DNA from: Maritimibacter sp.
Lineage (GTDB): Bacteria; Pseudomonadota; Alphaproteobacteria; Rhodobacterales; Rhodobacteraceae
Reading direction: 5' to 3'
Assembly: GCA_011389895.1 (NCBI GenBank)
Contig: JAABTN010000003.1
Location: 1-64,000 of the forward strand
Length of the DNA: 64,000 bases
Below are positions 22,028 through 32,769 of the stretch, in pieces. Made by a program: the position numbers and the translations under genes. Below the pieces are notes generated by a model that was given only the letters and a program-made list of their open reading frames with translations, was not told the DNA's origin and ran no database searches. Position 1 is the first letter of the stretch. Each line of letters starts with the position of its first letter.

Positions 22028-22519
22028 TCAGTTGGTCGGGGCTGTCTCGGTCTCTTTGCGGCGCGAAAGCTCTTGCCGGTAGAGCGCCACGAAATCGACG
22101 TTGTCGAGGTTCACCGGCGGGAAGCCCCCGTCACGAGTGACGTCCGACACGATGCGACGGGCGAAGGGGAAAAGCTGGCGCGGACATTCGATCAGGAGGA
22201 AGGGGTGAAGCTGATCCTCCGGCACGTTTTCAACATGGAAGAGCCCGGCATATTCAAGCTCGAGAATGAACATCTCGGACCCGGTTTCCTTGTTGGTCGA
22301 GGTCACCTTGTACTTGGTCAGCACTTCGTATTGGTTCTCGGTCGAGCGCTTCTTCGCATCCAGAGCAACTTCGACCTTGAGCTCAGGCTGAACCTCGCCG
22401 GTCACACCCTTTTGGACAAGGATGTTCTCGAACGACATGTCCCGGATGTACTGGCCCAGGATCTTCATGTTGACCTGAGGTTGTTGTTGGGCCGTTTGTG
22501 CCCCGTTTTCGTCCGCCAT
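22028..22519 (-). CDS. secB: Protein-export chaperone SecB
   Basis: VNMKILGQYIRDMSFENILVQKG; LLIECPRQLFPFARRIVSDVTRDGGFPPVNLDNVDF. Confidence 0.95.
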   Translation of the reverse strand: MADENGAQTAQQQPQVNMKILGQYIRDMSFENILVQKGVTGEVQPELKVEVALDAKKRSTENQYEVLTKYKVTSTNKETGSEMFILELEYAGLFHVENVPEDQLHPFLLIECPRQLFPFARRIVSDVTRDGGFPPVNLDNVDFVALYRQELSRRKETETAPTN

Positions 22520-22621
22520 TACGGTCTCCCAAAAAGAAATCTCGCGACTTGATACCAGCTTGTTCCAAGGGCCTCAACGCCAACCCTTCCCATGCTTGCG
22601 GTCCCGGGGTATCAGCAGGGG

Positions 22622-23143
22622 ATGAAGGATATGATCCCCGCATGGGTCGACGGCAAATTGACGCCGGTCGAGAAATTGTCAGCCCATCTGGATGGGCTGC
22701 GCCATCGTGCGGTGTCGGTCTTTCTGATCCATGACGATGAGATCCTGATCCAACAGCGTGCGGCGGGAAAATATCACACGCCCGGGCTCTGGGCGAACAC
22801 ATGTTGCACCCATCCGCTGTGGGATGAGGCACCCGAGATCTGTGCCGCGCGCCGTCTGGACGAAGAACTTGGGATCACCGGGGTCACGCCCGAATGGAAA
22901 GGCCAGATCGAATATCGGGCCGAGGTCGGCGGGGGCATGATCGAACACGAGGTTGTAGACCTGTTCTTGGTCAAAAGCGACCGGCGCCCTCTTATCACGC
23001 TGAACCCGGATGAGGTCGATGGCGTCCGCTGGATCGGCCTGAAACAGCTTGAACAGGAAGTGGCGGACCATCCGGAGTGGTTCACGCCATGGCTTCGCAT
23101 ATACCTCGCCGAGCACAAGTTGTCAGTGTTTGGTCCAGCCTGA
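22622..23143 (+). CDS. idi: Isopentenyl-diphosphate delta-isomerase (type 1)
   Basis: MIPAWVDGKLTPVEKLSAHLDGLRHRAVSVFLI; GKYHTPGLWANTCCTHP; Nudix ARRLDEELGI. Start could be 22592 or 22631. Confidence 0.9.
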   Translation: MKDMIPAWVDGKLTPVEKLSAHLDGLRHRAVSVFLIHDDEILIQQRAAGKYHTPGLWANTCCTHPLWDEAPEICAARRLDEELGITGVTPEWKGQIEYRAEVGGGMIEHEVVDLFLVKSDRRPLITLNPDEVDGVRWIGLKQLEQEVADHPEWFTPWLRIYLAEHKLSVFGPA

Positions 23144-23668
23144 GGGACCGTTCACAGGTTTGTGCGTGGGCTTCTTGTCGGGTGTGACATCTTCGAAATC
23201 ACCGTCGATCACATCGTCGCCCCCCGGTTTCGGGCCCGGTCTTGCCCCCGGTCGCGCGCCGGGATGGCCGCCGGGAGGCGGACCACGGGTTTCATGCACC
23301 GAGAAGCTTGAAAACCCCTGCACCTTGATCCGTTTCTTTGCTTCGCGAAACGCCCAATGGCGCACGGCGGGGATCAAAAGCAGGAAACCGACCGCATCGG
23401 TGAAAAACCCCGGCGTCAGCAAAAGTGCGCCTGAAAACAGGATCATCGCGCCATGTGCCAAGGGTTCGGACGGGTCAGACAGCCGATCAAAGCTTTGGCG
23501 CACCTGCCCCATGGCCAAGGCGCCCTGTTGACGAACCATCCAAGAGCCGATGAGCGCCGTAATCAACACGATACCCAGCGTTGGCCAGAGCCCAAGCCAC
23601 CCGCCAACCTGAATAAACAGGCCGATTTCAACGATCGGCACCGCGACAAAAAGAAACAAGAGCCACAT
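23123..23668 (-). CDS. fxsA: FxsA family membrane protein
   Basis: MWLLFLFVAVPIVEIGLFIQVGGWLGLWPTLGIVLITALIGSWMVRQQG; LTPGFFTDAVGFLLLIPAVR. Confidence 0.88.
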   Translation of the reverse strand: MWLLFLFVAVPIVEIGLFIQVGGWLGLWPTLGIVLITALIGSWMVRQQGALAMGQVRQSFDRLSDPSEPLAHGAMILFSGALLLTPGFFTDAVGFLLLIPAVRHWAFREAKKRIKVQGFSSFSVHETRGPPPGGHPGARPGARPGPKPGGDDVIDGDFEDVTPDKKPTHKPVNGPSGWTKH

Positions 23669-23773
23669 GGCATATCCATTCAAACGTTCTGGGCCAGTGG
23701 ACTTGGCCCGATCCAATGCCTACATATGGGCCAAAGGCGGCCGTTTCAAACCGCGTCCCGAAATGAGGTAAGA

Positions 23774-24436
23774 ATGTCATCTCCCGTCATCCAATTGATC
23801 GTTCTCGCAGCGATTGCCATTTTCCTGATCCTGCGCCTGCGCGATGTGCTTGGCACCCGCGAAGGGTTCGAGAAGCCTACGGTCACGCGCGACGGCACGC
23901 AAAAGACGTCTGGCCGCGATAAATTCGAGGTGATCGAAGGCGGGCCGGATACCGATATCACCGACAACGTGCCCGAAGGCAGCCCATCGGCGGAAGCGCT
24001 GGCCCGCATGAAGGCGGCTGAGCCAAGTTTCTCGGTCAGTGAATTCATGGGCGGCGCGCGCGGCGCCTATGAAATGATCTTGATGAAATTCGAGGCGGGC
24101 GAAATGGCGGACATCCAGCCGTTCCTCTCGGACGAAGTTTATGACAGCTTCGCGTCCGTGGTCGAAGAGCGCGAAAAACAGGGTCTGACCATCGACGCCA
24201 ATTTCGTCGGGGTGCGTGAAATCAAGCTGGTCGAAGCAGATTTTGACCAAGACACCGGTGAGGGCGAGATCACGATGAAATTCGTCGGGGAAATGACCTC
24301 GGTCGTGCGCGACAAGGGCGGCGATATCATCGAGGGCAATCCCAACGAAGTGAAGCGGCAGAAAGACATCTGGACCTTTGCCCGCGTCATGGGGTCGGAC
24401 AACCCGAACTGGTTGTTGGTCGCCACGGGCGGTTGA
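23774..24436 (+). CDS. Tim44/TimA-like domain membrane-anchored protein
   Basis: One N-terminal TM helix; FMGGARGAYEMILMKFEAGEMADIQPFLSDEVYDSF; C-terminal KDIWTFARVMGSDNPNWLLVATGG. Confidence 0.88.
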   Translation: MSSPVIQLIVLAAIAIFLILRLRDVLGTREGFEKPTVTRDGTQKTSGRDKFEVIEGGPDTDITDNVPEGSPSAEALARMKAAEPSFSVSEFMGGARGAYEMILMKFEAGEMADIQPFLSDEVYDSFASVVEEREKQGLTIDANFVGVREIKLVEADFDQDTGEGEITMKFVGEMTSVVRDKGGDIIEGNPNEVKRQKDIWTFARVMGSDNPNWLLVATGG

Positions 24437-24437
24437 G

Positions 24438-25478
24438 ATGCGCTGGGCTGCGGCGGTTCTGATTGCGGTAAGCATCGGGGTCGCGGCCCCCGTTTCGGCC
24501 TCGGTCGACGAGGCGGAGGTATCGCTTGTCACGTTCGAGGATCTTCCGGGCTGGGACGTGGATGACCACGAGGCGGCGATGGTCGCCTTTCTTCATACCT
24601 GCGAGCTTCTGGATGATCCGCAATGGCGCCCTGTCTGCGCGCTGGGCTTTGGCTTCGATGGTCCCCCAAAAAGCTTTTTCGAGCTGTTCTTTCGCCCGGT
24701 CCTGATTGAAGACGGCAAAGCGCCGCTTTTCACTGCCTATTTCGAACCGGAAATCATGGGGTCCGAGCGTCGCACATCACGCTTTGACATCCCCGTCTAC
24801 CGCCTCCCCCCCGAAATCGCTTCTGGTCAGCAGGCCTATACCCGCCGCCAGATCGAGGAAGAGGGTGCGCTGGCCGGGCGTGGGCTTGAAATCGCATGGG
24901 TCGAAGACCCGGTGGAATTGCAGTTTCTGCAGATTCAGGGCTCGGGGCGTATCCGGCTGCGGGATGGGTCGACGATCCGGCTGGGTTTCGGGGGGTCGAA
25001 CGGGCATCGGTATCGGTCGCTCGGGGATGAGCTGGTGCGCCGGGGCGTCTACAACCAGCACCAGGTTTCGGCAGAGGTCATCAAGAACTGGGTGCGCCGC
25101 AACCCGGCGCAGGGTCGTAATCTTCTGAGCCACAACACCTCTTACGTCTTTTTCACCGAACGCGAACATCTACCCCCCGACGCCGGGCCGGTGGGTGCGA
25201 TGAACCGGGCGATCACCGCGCAGCGCACGCTTGCGGTCGATCCGGCCTATACTCCGCTTGGCGCGCCGGTCTGGATCGAGAAGCGCGGCGAAAACCCGTT
25301 TTCCCGGCTCATGGTTGCACAGGATACCGGGTCGCGGATCAAGGGGGCGCAGCGTGCCGATATCTTCTGGGGCACCGGGGATACCGCGGGGCGGGAAGCT
25401 GGGCGGATCAAGGACACGGGGCGCATGATCGTGCTGCTTCCGATCCAGCGGGCCTATGCCCTGTTGCCGGAGGAATAA
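24438..25478 (+). CDS. mltA: Membrane-bound lytic murein transglycosylase A
   Basis: LFTAYFEPEIMGSERRTSRFDIPVYR; FLQIQGSGRIRLRDG; AQDTGSRIKGAQRADIFWGTGDTAG (3D domain). Confidence 0.93.
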   Translation: MRWAAAVLIAVSIGVAAPVSASVDEAEVSLVTFEDLPGWDVDDHEAAMVAFLHTCELLDDPQWRPVCALGFGFDGPPKSFFELFFRPVLIEDGKAPLFTAYFEPEIMGSERRTSRFDIPVYRLPPEIASGQQAYTRRQIEEEGALAGRGLEIAWVEDPVELQFLQIQGSGRIRLRDGSTIRLGFGGSNGHRYRSLGDELVRRGVYNQHQVSAEVIKNWVRRNPAQGRNLLSHNTSYVFFTEREHLPPDAGPVGAMNRAITAQRTLAVDPAYTPLGAPVWIEKRGENPFSRLMVAQDTGSRIKGAQRADIFWGTGDTAGREAGRIKDTGRMIVLLPIQRAYALLPEE

Positions 25479-25482
25479 TAGC

Positions 25483-26085
25483 ATGGCCCGCCGGTCTCCC
25501 AGACGTCTGAGCGACGAAGAACGCGCGCTTTGGGAAAAGGTGGTGGACAAGGCCACCCCGATGCACCCCGACCGGCACCGGACCGAGAGCGCCGAGGGTG
25601 CGCTTTTGCAACCGGAAACCTCCGCCCCAACGAACACCGCCACCCCGCCCCGGTTTCGCGTGGGCCAGACATCACAGGCCACGCCGCCCGCGCATGACAT
25701 TGCGCAGCCGATCGAAAACCACGTAGCGTCACAGCCCATGTCGATGGACCGCCGCCGGTTTACACAGATGAAGCGTGGCAGGCTCAAACCTGACGCGCGG
25801 CTGGATCTGCACGGGCTGACCCTGGCACAGGCGCATCCGGCGCTGACCCGATTTATCCTCGATGCCGTAGCGGGCGGCCAAAGGCTTGTCCTCATCATCA
25901 CCGGGAAAGGGAAATCCAGACCGGACAGCGGGCCCATCCCGGAACGTCACGGCGTGTTGCGACACCAGGTTCCCCATTGGCTCAACTCTGCGCCGTTGAA
26001 AGCACATGTGCTTCAAATCACCGAGGCGCACGTGAAACATGGCGGCATGGGGGCCTATTACGTCTACCTGCGCCGGATGCGTTAG
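25483..26085 (+). CDS. Smr/MutS-family endonuclease-domain protein
   Basis: LDLHGLTLAQAHPALTRFI; LVLIITGKGK; GVLRHQVPHWLN; GGMGAYYVYLRR. Confidence 0.9.
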   Translation: MARRSPRRLSDEERALWEKVVDKATPMHPDRHRTESAEGALLQPETSAPTNTATPPRFRVGQTSQATPPAHDIAQPIENHVASQPMSMDRRRFTQMKRGRLKPDARLDLHGLTLAQAHPALTRFILDAVAGGQRLVLIITGKGKSRPDSGPIPERHGVLRHQVPHWLNSAPLKAHVLQITEAHVKHGGMGAYYVYLRRMR

Positions 26086-27152
26086 GGCAGGGGCAAGACC
26101 TTTAACAACCGCGTATTCGCGCTGATCGCCTGACCTGACCCGTCGCGGGGGAAGAAATCCACAAAGTCATCGCCATCCCGCATCAGCTTGATTGCGGCGG
26201 GCGAGGTTGCGGGAATGAAATGCCCCGACCCCGCCGACCCGGCCAGCGCCGAGACATCGACCACGGTCAGATCACCCTCGGTCGTCACCGGGATATTGCG
26301 CATGGATCCCAGCCGCGCCTTGTCCCCCGCCACGCGGGACGACAGCATCAGGACTTGATCGCGGTTCGACACGAAAATCACCATGTCCTCGGGCAGCCGG
26401 TCAAAGCGTGCTGCCTGTGTCTTGAACACCTCCACGCCGATATCCGGTGAGACGAAGGCAAGCCCGTCGATCTGTCGATAGGACCATCCGGGTTCGGAAA
26501 TTTCGATCTGGCGCAGGGTTTCCATCACCAGCATGGCGCCAAGCGAATGGGCGATGATCGTGACGCGATCCGCCCCGACGCGCGACACGGAGCGCAACAG
26601 GCTTTCCAACCCGTCGCGCGAATACAGGACGCTTTCACGGTCATAGGCATAACCCGTGTTCGACCCGCGCGAAGGCCAAGAAAAATGCACCTTCGCGCCG
26701 TTCAAGGCGAAATCATTGCTTAGCTGGGCGGACCGGAACACGCCGTTGAAGAAGGTGTTGTAAAAGCCGTGGACATAGATCGTGACATCGCGTTTGCCGG
26801 GGGGAGAACCCCGCAGCTTTTCGGTCAGCGCAGCCTCGAACGCGGCGCGCGAGTAGTCGGTCTTGCCGCTGACCCAGAAATCGGATTCCGGATCGGGGTC
26901 TTGCCGGATCAGGGCCCGTTGGCCGGGGGTGTAGTCCGCCGGGAAATTGACCGGAACGGAGACATAGCTCAGGCCCTCCCCGCGCTCATCGGAAAACCAG
27001 CCATCAGGGGCCTTGGCCCGTGTCGTGGCAACGAAAACCTCGGGCGCGTCGGCACGCGGCGCGTCGGGGCGCACCGGGGCATAATCCGGCTCCGAACAAC
27101 CGGCCAGGACCAGAAGGAACAGGGCAAACAGGGTGCGCAAATGACATCTCAC
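26082..27152 (-). CDS. Alpha/beta hydrolase lipoprotein (DUF900-like)
   Basis: Lipobox LAGC; VTIYVHGFYNTFFNGVFRSAQL; HFSWPSRG; IIAHSLGAMLVMETLRQ. Confidence 0.8.
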   Translation of the reverse strand: MRCHLRTLFALFLLVLAGCSEPDYAPVRPDAPRADAPEVFVATTRAKAPDGWFSDERGEGLSYVSVPVNFPADYTPGQRALIRQDPDPESDFWVSGKTDYSRAAFEAALTEKLRGSPPGKRDVTIYVHGFYNTFFNGVFRSAQLSNDFALNGAKVHFSWPSRGSNTGYAYDRESVLYSRDGLESLLRSVSRVGADRVTIIAHSLGAMLVMETLRQIEISEPGWSYRQIDGLAFVSPDIGVEVFKTQAARFDRLPEDMVIFVSNRDQVLMLSSRVAGDKARLGSMRNIPVTTEGDLTVVDVSALAGSAGSGHFIPATSPAAIKLMRDGDDFVDFFPRDGSGQAISANTRLLKVLPLP

Positions 27153-27188
27153 AATACCACGACCGTAGACCCGCGCACCGCTGTCTGG

Positions 27189-28499
27189 CTATAGCATATA
27201 TCGCCCGATGTCGGCGCTTTGCATCAACTCGCCGAGATTTGCATCGACAAAGCCCGCGTCCACGGTGATTTCTTCGCCCGGCTTGTCAGGCGCGGTAAAG
27301 CTTAGTTCTTCGAACACCCGCTCCATCACGGTATAAAGCCGCCGCGCGCCGATGTTCTCCACGCTGGTGTTCACCTCGGCGGCAATGCGCGCAAGCGCCT
27401 TGATCCCATCCTCGGTGAAGGTGACCTTGACCTGCTCGGTGCCCATCAGCGCGGTGTATTGCCGGGTGAGCGCATTGTCGGTTTCGGTCAAGATCGCGAC
27501 GAAATCTTCCTCGGTCAAAGCCCGAAGCTCAACCCGGATCGGCAAGCGCCCCTGAAGCTCGGGCAACAGGTCGGATGGTTTGGCGATATGGAATGCGCCG
27601 GAAGCGATGAACAGGATATGATCGGTTTTCACCGCGCCATGTTTGGTTGACACGGTGGTGCCCTCGATCAGCGGCAAGAGATCGCGTTGCACGCCCTCGC
27701 GGCTGACATCGCCGCCGCGGGCATCGGTGCGGGCACAGACCTTGTCGATCTCGTCCAGAAACACGATCCCGTTCTGCTCGACGCTTTCCAACGCGATCTT
27801 GTTCACGCTGTCGTCGTCCAGAAGCTTGTCGGCCTCTTCGCTCAACAGCACCTCGTAGCTTTCGGCAACCGTCATCTTCTTGCGCACCGTGCGTCCGCCA
27901 AAGGCCTTGCCAAAGATATCCCCGAGGTTCAGCGCCCCCATCGACATGCCGGGTTGGCCGGGAATGTCCATCGCGGGCATGCCCCCGCCCGACTGGTCCT
28001 GCACGTCCAGCTCGATCTCGGTTCCATCAAGCTCGCCGGAGCGGAGTTTCTTGCGAAACATCTCGCGCGTGCCGTCGCGCGCGCCATCACCGGCGAGGGC
28101 GGAAATAACGCGTTCCTCGGCGTTGTGTTCGGCGGCGGATTTGACCTCGTCCCGCATGTATTCACGGGTCTGGATGATGGCGCTGTCCACGAGATCGCGC
28201 ACGATCTGCTCCACGTCGCGACCGACATAGCCGACCTCGGTAAACTTTGTGGCCTCGACCTTTATGAACGGTGCCCGCGCGAGCTTGGCCAGACGCCGCG
28301 AAATCTCGGTCTTGCCGACCCCGGTCGGCCCGATCATCAGGATGTTTTTTGGATATACCTCGTCCCGCAGATCATCGGGGAGCTGTTTGCGACGCCAGCG
28401 ATTGCGCAGCGCCACCGCCACCGCGCGCTTCGCGTCGCGTTGGCCAATGATGAAACGATCGAGTTCGCTGACGATCTCGCGAGGGGTCAGGTCGGTCAT
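27189..28499 (-). CDS. hslU: ATP-dependent protease ATPase subunit HslU
   Basis: [44 protein letters not shown]. Confidence 0.96.
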   Translation of the reverse strand: MTDLTPREIVSELDRFIIGQRDAKRAVAVALRNRWRRKQLPDDLRDEVYPKNILMIGPTGVGKTEISRRLAKLARAPFIKVEATKFTEVGYVGRDVEQIVRDLVDSAIIQTREYMRDEVKSAAEHNAEERVISALAGDGARDGTREMFRKKLRSGELDGTEIELDVQDQSGGGMPAMDIPGQPGMSMGALNLGDIFGKAFGGRTVRKKMTVAESYEVLLSEEADKLLDDDSVNKIALESVEQNGIVFLDEIDKVCARTDARGGDVSREGVQRDLLPLIEGTTVSTKHGAVKTDHILFIASGAFHIAKPSDLLPELQGRLPIRVELRALTEEDFVAILTETDNALTRQYTALMGTEQVKVTFTEDGIKALARIAAEVNTSVENIGARRLYTVMERVFEELSFTAPDKPGEEITVDAGFVDANLGELMQSADIGRYML

Positions 28500-28508
28500 G
28501 AAACGCCC

Positions 28509-29066
28509 TTACTTGGTAATTTTTTCGATGGTGAGATTGCCGTTGGTGTAAACGCAGATGTCCGAGGCGATTGCCATCGCTTCGCGCGCCACCGTTTCGG
28601 CGGTCTTGTCCGTGTCCATCATCGCGCGGGCGGCGGCGAGGGCGTAATTGCCGCCCGATCCGATCGCCGCAACGCTGTTTTCCGGCTCCAGCACATCACC
28701 CGCCCCGGTCACGACATAGAGGTCGTCACCATCGGTCACGATGAGCATGGCTTCGAGTTTCTGGAGGTACTTGTCGGTGCGCCAGTCCTTGGCCAGCTCG
28801 ACACAGGCGCGCGCAAGCTGTCCGGGGGTTTTCTCCAGCTTGGTTTCCAGTCGTTCGAGCAGGGTAAAGGCATCGGCGGTCGATCCGGCGAACCCGGCGA
28901 CGATGTCATAGCCGCCCGGGCTAAGCCGCCGGACCTTGCGCGCGCTGCCCTTGATCACGGTTTCGCCAAGGCTCACCTGTCCGTCGCCCGCGATCACAAC
29001 CTCGCCCCCCTTTTTCACACCGCAGATCGTGGTGCCGTGCCAGCCGGGAAAATCCTTGTCCGCCAT
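28509..29066 (-). CDS. hslV: ATP-dependent protease proteolytic subunit HslV
   Basis: [43 protein letters not shown] at 29066; the listed ORF is over-extended. Confidence 0.95.
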   Translation of the reverse strand: MADKDFPGWHGTTICGVKKGGEVVIAGDGQVSLGETVIKGSARKVRRLSPGGYDIVAGFAGSTADAFTLLERLETKLEKTPGQLARACVELAKDWRTDKYLQKLEAMLIVTDGDDLYVVTGAGDVLEPENSVAAIGSGGNYALAAARAMMDTDKTAETVAREAMAIASDICVYTNGNLTIEKITK

Positions 29067-29177
29067 TTCGCCTCCGCTCGTTGTCACGTCTATATGGACC
29101 CCGCGCGGTGGCGCGACAACCACCAGACTTGACCACCCCTGCTTGACCGCCCGCTTCGCCCGGCTAGGGTCGCGGTC

Positions 29178-30098
29178 ATGAGTGAGCCGAAAATCCTTCG
29201 CATCTATCTGGATGAATCCATGCTGTGGCAGGCGCGCGAAGGATGGTTCGGCTTTGGCGACCGGGTGACCAAGGCGTTTCAAGAGGCCGGGTTTCGCGTT
29301 GAGCTTCGGCAAAATTCGTTTGACGCGCGGGCGAAGTCGGCGGCGCGGCGGGGTTATTCGCTGTTTCTCATGGATGATCCGTTTCACCCGAAATCGCTGA
29401 ACATGCGCAAAGCCTATTACTTTCCCTATTGGCGGATCGAGGCAACGTCCAAGCGGTGGGAGTTCGAGGTTGCCCAAAGCCGGTTCGAACCGGACGAAAT
29501 TGACCCTGATCATGCTCAAAAGTGGTTCGGAAATTGGCGCAAATGGGTGTTTCGGGGTGGTCCGGCGCGGGCCGAGAAGACCGGGATGATCTATGTCGCG
29601 CTTCAGGGGCGGTTGACCGCGCAGAGGTCGTTTCAATCCATGTCGCCCCTGGACATGATCGGCGAGGTTCAGGCGCGGGCGGGGGACCGGCGCATTCTGA
29701 TCGGGCTTCACCCCGGCGAGGAGTATTCCGAGGAAGAGCGTCGCGCGCTGGAACGCATCGAGGACCGGGATACGCGCGTGACGGTGCAAACCGGCGGGAT
29801 GGAAGAGGCTCTACGCACCTGTGACTTCACCGTGACGCAGAATTCCGCCGCCGCGCTGTCGGGGTTCTTCTTCAAAAAGCCCGCGATCCTTTATGGCGAG
29901 ACGGATTTTCACCACCAGATGCCCCGTATCTCGCAGCTTGGTAGCGATGAGGCTTGGTGGCAGGTCGAAGCCTGTGCGCCCGATTACGAGAAATACCTAT
30001 ACTGGTTCCTCCACCTCAACGCGATCAAGGCCGATGAGGAAGGCGTGGCGGAGGCAAAGATCCTCGCAACCTGTCGCCATCACGGTTGGGAGATTTAG
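29178..30098 (+). CDS. Uncharacterised protein, possibly related to capsule-biosynthesis/Kdo-transferase-like glycosyltransferases
   Basis: 306 aa; [29 protein letters not shown] resembles the C-terminal donor-binding pattern of KpsC/KpsS-type proteins. Confidence 0.55.
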   Translation: MSEPKILRIYLDESMLWQAREGWFGFGDRVTKAFQEAGFRVELRQNSFDARAKSAARRGYSLFLMDDPFHPKSLNMRKAYYFPYWRIEATSKRWEFEVAQSRFEPDEIDPDHAQKWFGNWRKWVFRGGPARAEKTGMIYVALQGRLTAQRSFQSMSPLDMIGEVQARAGDRRILIGLHPGEEYSEEERRALERIEDRDTRVTVQTGGMEEALRTCDFTVTQNSAAALSGFFFKKPAILYGETDFHHQMPRISQLGSDEAWWQVEACAPDYEKYLYWFLHLNAIKADEEGVAEAKILATCRHHGWEI

Positions 30099-30101
30099 GC
30101 T

Positions 30102-31142
30102 CTATTCCAGCCAACCGGCGAGGTTTTCGATGGTCACATTCGCCAGCGCGTCGATATGGGCCGGGTCGTCGTTGAGACAGGGAATGTAGGTAAAGCTTTC
30201 CCCCCCGGCCTCTTCGAAGGCTTCACAAATCTCGCCCTTGATCTCTTCCAGCGTTTCGATGCAATCGGCGGAAAAAGCGGGTGCGAGCACGGCGATCTTT
30301 TTCACCCCGTCCTCTTTTGCCAGCCGCGCGACCTCTTCAACCGTGTAGGGTTTGAGCCATTCCTCGGGGCCGAACACCGATTGGAACGTGGTTTGAATCC
30401 GGTCTTCCGACCAGCCCAACCGTTCGGTCAGAAGCCGCGTCGTTTTCTGACATTGGCAGTGATAGGGATCGCCTTCCATCAGGTACCGCTCGGGCATGCC
30501 GTGGTATGAACAGATCACCCGGTCCGGCGCATCCGCTTCGGTCGGATACACCCGCTCGACCGATTGTGCGAGCGCCTCGATATAATCGGCGCGGTCGAAA
30601 TAGGCCGAGGTGGTGCGCACCGCCGGTTGCCATGTTTGGTCCATGAGCGCGCGGAAAAATTCGTCGTTCGCAGTGCCCGACGTGGTGGCCGAATAATGGG
30701 GATACAGCGGAAAGAACAGGATGCGCCGGCACCCCGCCTTGACCATCGCGTCAACCTTGGACTTGGTCGAGGGGTTGCCATAGCGCATGCAGAAATCGAC
30801 CATGATCCGGTCGCCGAAGGCATCACCCAGCTTATCCGACAGCTTTGCCACCTGTGCCTTGGTGATCGTCATCAAGGGGCTTTCGCCTTCCTCGTGATTC
30901 CAGATCATCTTGTAATTCGCGCCAGAGCGGAATGGCCGGATGGTGAGAATTGGACCTTGGAGGATCGGTTGCCATTTCCATGACGGATAGTCGATCACGC
31001 GCTTGTCCGACAGGAATTCGTTCAGATAGCGGCGCATCGACCAATAGTCATAGTTGTCCGGTGTTCCGAGATTGGCAAAAAGCACGCCAACCTTGGCGGT
31101 CGGCACCTCGGGGTGATCCGCAGGCATGGTATCGGTTTTCAT
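30102..31142 (-). CDS. hemH: Ferrochelatase
   Basis: VGVLFANLGTPDNYDYWSMRRYLNEFLSDKRVIDYP; SYHGMPERYLMEGDPYHCQCQKTTRLL. ATG at 31142. Confidence 0.95.
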   Translation of the reverse strand: MKTDTMPADHPEVPTAKVGVLFANLGTPDNYDYWSMRRYLNEFLSDKRVIDYPSWKWQPILQGPILTIRPFRSGANYKMIWNHEEGESPLMTITKAQVAKLSDKLGDAFGDRIMVDFCMRYGNPSTKSKVDAMVKAGCRRILFFPLYPHYSATTSGTANDEFFRALMDQTWQPAVRTTSAYFDRADYIEALAQSVERVYPTEADAPDRVICSYHGMPERYLMEGDPYHCQCQKTTRLLTERLGWSEDRIQTTFQSVFGPEEWLKPYTVEEVARLAKEDGVKKIAVLAPAFSADCIETLEEIKGEICEAFEEAGGESFTYIPCLNDDPAHIDALANVTIENLAGWLE

Positions 31143-31167
31143 TCTCTGTCCCTTCACGTCCCGCCTG

Positions 31168-31983
31168 TTACGGGGTGTCGTCCGGTTTGGTTTCATCGAC
31201 GCCAAGCGCATCGGCCAGCCGCATCTTGGCGGATCCGGGGCGCAGTGGCTTCTGCTGGCTTTCATGAGGGGCCCATCCGGCGAGGAAAATGAGATCGAAT
31301 GTCGCGGTGATTCGCCCGTCCTCGGCACCGAAGGCCTCGCCATAACGCGCGGCCATCGCGGGGAACAGGGCCCGCGGTGTTCGCGTCGCCCGGGTCGCAA
31401 GCGCATTGCCTTCGCCCATGTTGCGCAGGTCACGAAGCAGGGCGAAGGCGTCCGCGTAGCTCACGCTGCGTTTGGAGTTGTCTGCGACCGGAAGCGCAAA
31501 ACCGGCCCGTTGCAACAGCGCGCCGAGGTCGCGAAGTTCGCCCATCGGGAGCAGGCGGGGGGACAACCCTGCGCTCATCGCGATCTCGGTTTCCGACAGG
31601 ACAGACCGGAGTTCGGAGAGCGTTTCGCCCCCGAACATCACGCCGATGAAGAACCCGTCAGGCTCCAACGCGCGCAGGCATTGAACAAGCTGGCCGACCG
31701 GGTCATTCGCCCAATGCATCGACAGGCCATGGATCACGAGATCATGCGCGCCGGGGGTCAGCGCAAGGTGGTCGTCATCCGGCGCGATCACCGCATCGGG
31801 AAAGAACCGGCCCCAAACCTCGGGAAAACCCGTCACCACGGCGGGTTTCGTAAACCTTCTGTTAACCTCGATTAGGCGATCCTGAGCCTCGAAAGCCGCT
31901 TCTTCCTGAAGAAACATTCCGTCCGCGGTCGCACGGCTGCGGGTCAGGGCAAGTCGGGTTTGATCGGTCAGGCGCTGGGTCAT
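31168..31983 (-). CDS. SAM-dependent methyltransferase, BioC/NDUFAF5-like
   Basis: DLVIHGLSMHWANDPVGQLVQCLRALEPDGFFIGVMFGGETL; ATG at 31983. Confidence 0.75.
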   Translation of the reverse strand: MTQRLTDQTRLALTRSRATADGMFLQEEAAFEAQDRLIEVNRRFTKPAVVTGFPEVWGRFFPDAVIAPDDDHLALTPGAHDLVIHGLSMHWANDPVGQLVQCLRALEPDGFFIGVMFGGETLSELRSVLSETEIAMSAGLSPRLLPMGELRDLGALLQRAGFALPVADNSKRSVSYADAFALLRDLRNMGEGNALATRATRTPRALFPAMAARYGEAFGAEDGRITATFDLIFLAGWAPHESQQKPLRPGSAKMRLADALGVDETKPDDTP

Positions 31984-32013
31984 GGCGCGAGACCATAGAA
32001 GGAGGCACGCGAA

Positions 32014-32730
32014 ATGCAATCGCTCGTCCGGGCGGTTTACCCGGCGCAATGTGCAAGTTGTGGTGAGATCGTCGATGGCGATGGCGGGCTTTGCGGGGCC
32101 TGTTGGCGCGAAACGCGGTTCGTGCTTGGCCATGTCTGCGACACCTGTGGCACGCCGCTTCCGGGTGAGGAAGACGGGGGGACCGACCAATGCGACGACT
32201 GCATGCACATTGCGCGGCCTTGGCGACGGGGGCGCACGGCGTTGACGTATGATGGGATCGGGCGGCGGCTCGTCCTTGGTCTGAAATATGCCGACCGGCT
32301 TGATATCGCGCGCCCGGCGGCGCGGTGGATGGCACGGGCGATCGAACCGATCACAACGCCGGGCATGGTCATTGTCCCGATCCCGTCTCACTGGACCCGG
32401 ATGTTTCGCCGCCGCTACAACCAAGCCGCCGAGATCGCCCGCGCGCTGGGCCGGGAGACCGGGATGGCGGTATTACCAAACGCACTGATCCGCGCCCGTG
32501 GTGGTGAAACGCAAGGCGGCAAGAATTTCGACGCCCGCTTTGCCAATCTTGTTGGCGTGATCCAACCGCATCCGAAGAAGGGCGCGGATCTTGCGGGCAA
32601 GGATGTGCTTATCGTCGATGATGTGATGGCCTCGGGCGCGACCTTGGGGGCGGCGACCGAGGCGACATATGTCGCGGGCGCGCGGGTGGTTTGCATCGCG
32701 ACACTGGCGCGGGTGGCCAAGGATACCTAG
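32014..32730 (+). CDS. comF: ComF family phosphoribosyltransferase
   Basis: N-terminal paired cysteines (CASCGE, CGACW, CDTCG, CDDC); DVLIVDDVMASGATLGAA PRPP-binding motif. Confidence 0.92.
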   Translation: MQSLVRAVYPAQCASCGEIVDGDGGLCGACWRETRFVLGHVCDTCGTPLPGEEDGGTDQCDDCMHIARPWRRGRTALTYDGIGRRLVLGLKYADRLDIARPAARWMARAIEPITTPGMVIVPIPSHWTRMFRRRYNQAAEIARALGRETGMAVLPNALIRARGGETQGGKNFDARFANLVGVIQPHPKKGADLAGKDVLIVDDVMASGATLGAATEATYVAGARVVCIATLARVAKDT

Positions 32731-32769
32731 ATGTTCCATGACAGGGCCACAGCCCGAAAAGGACATCCG

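Noticed and set aside
26033-26043. CACGTGAAACA as a third parS site
   Set aside because: Only the right half matches; the left half is GAGGCG instead of TGTTT.
27687-29132. 481-aa plus-strand ORF antisense to hslU-hslV
   Set aside because: Antisense artefact.
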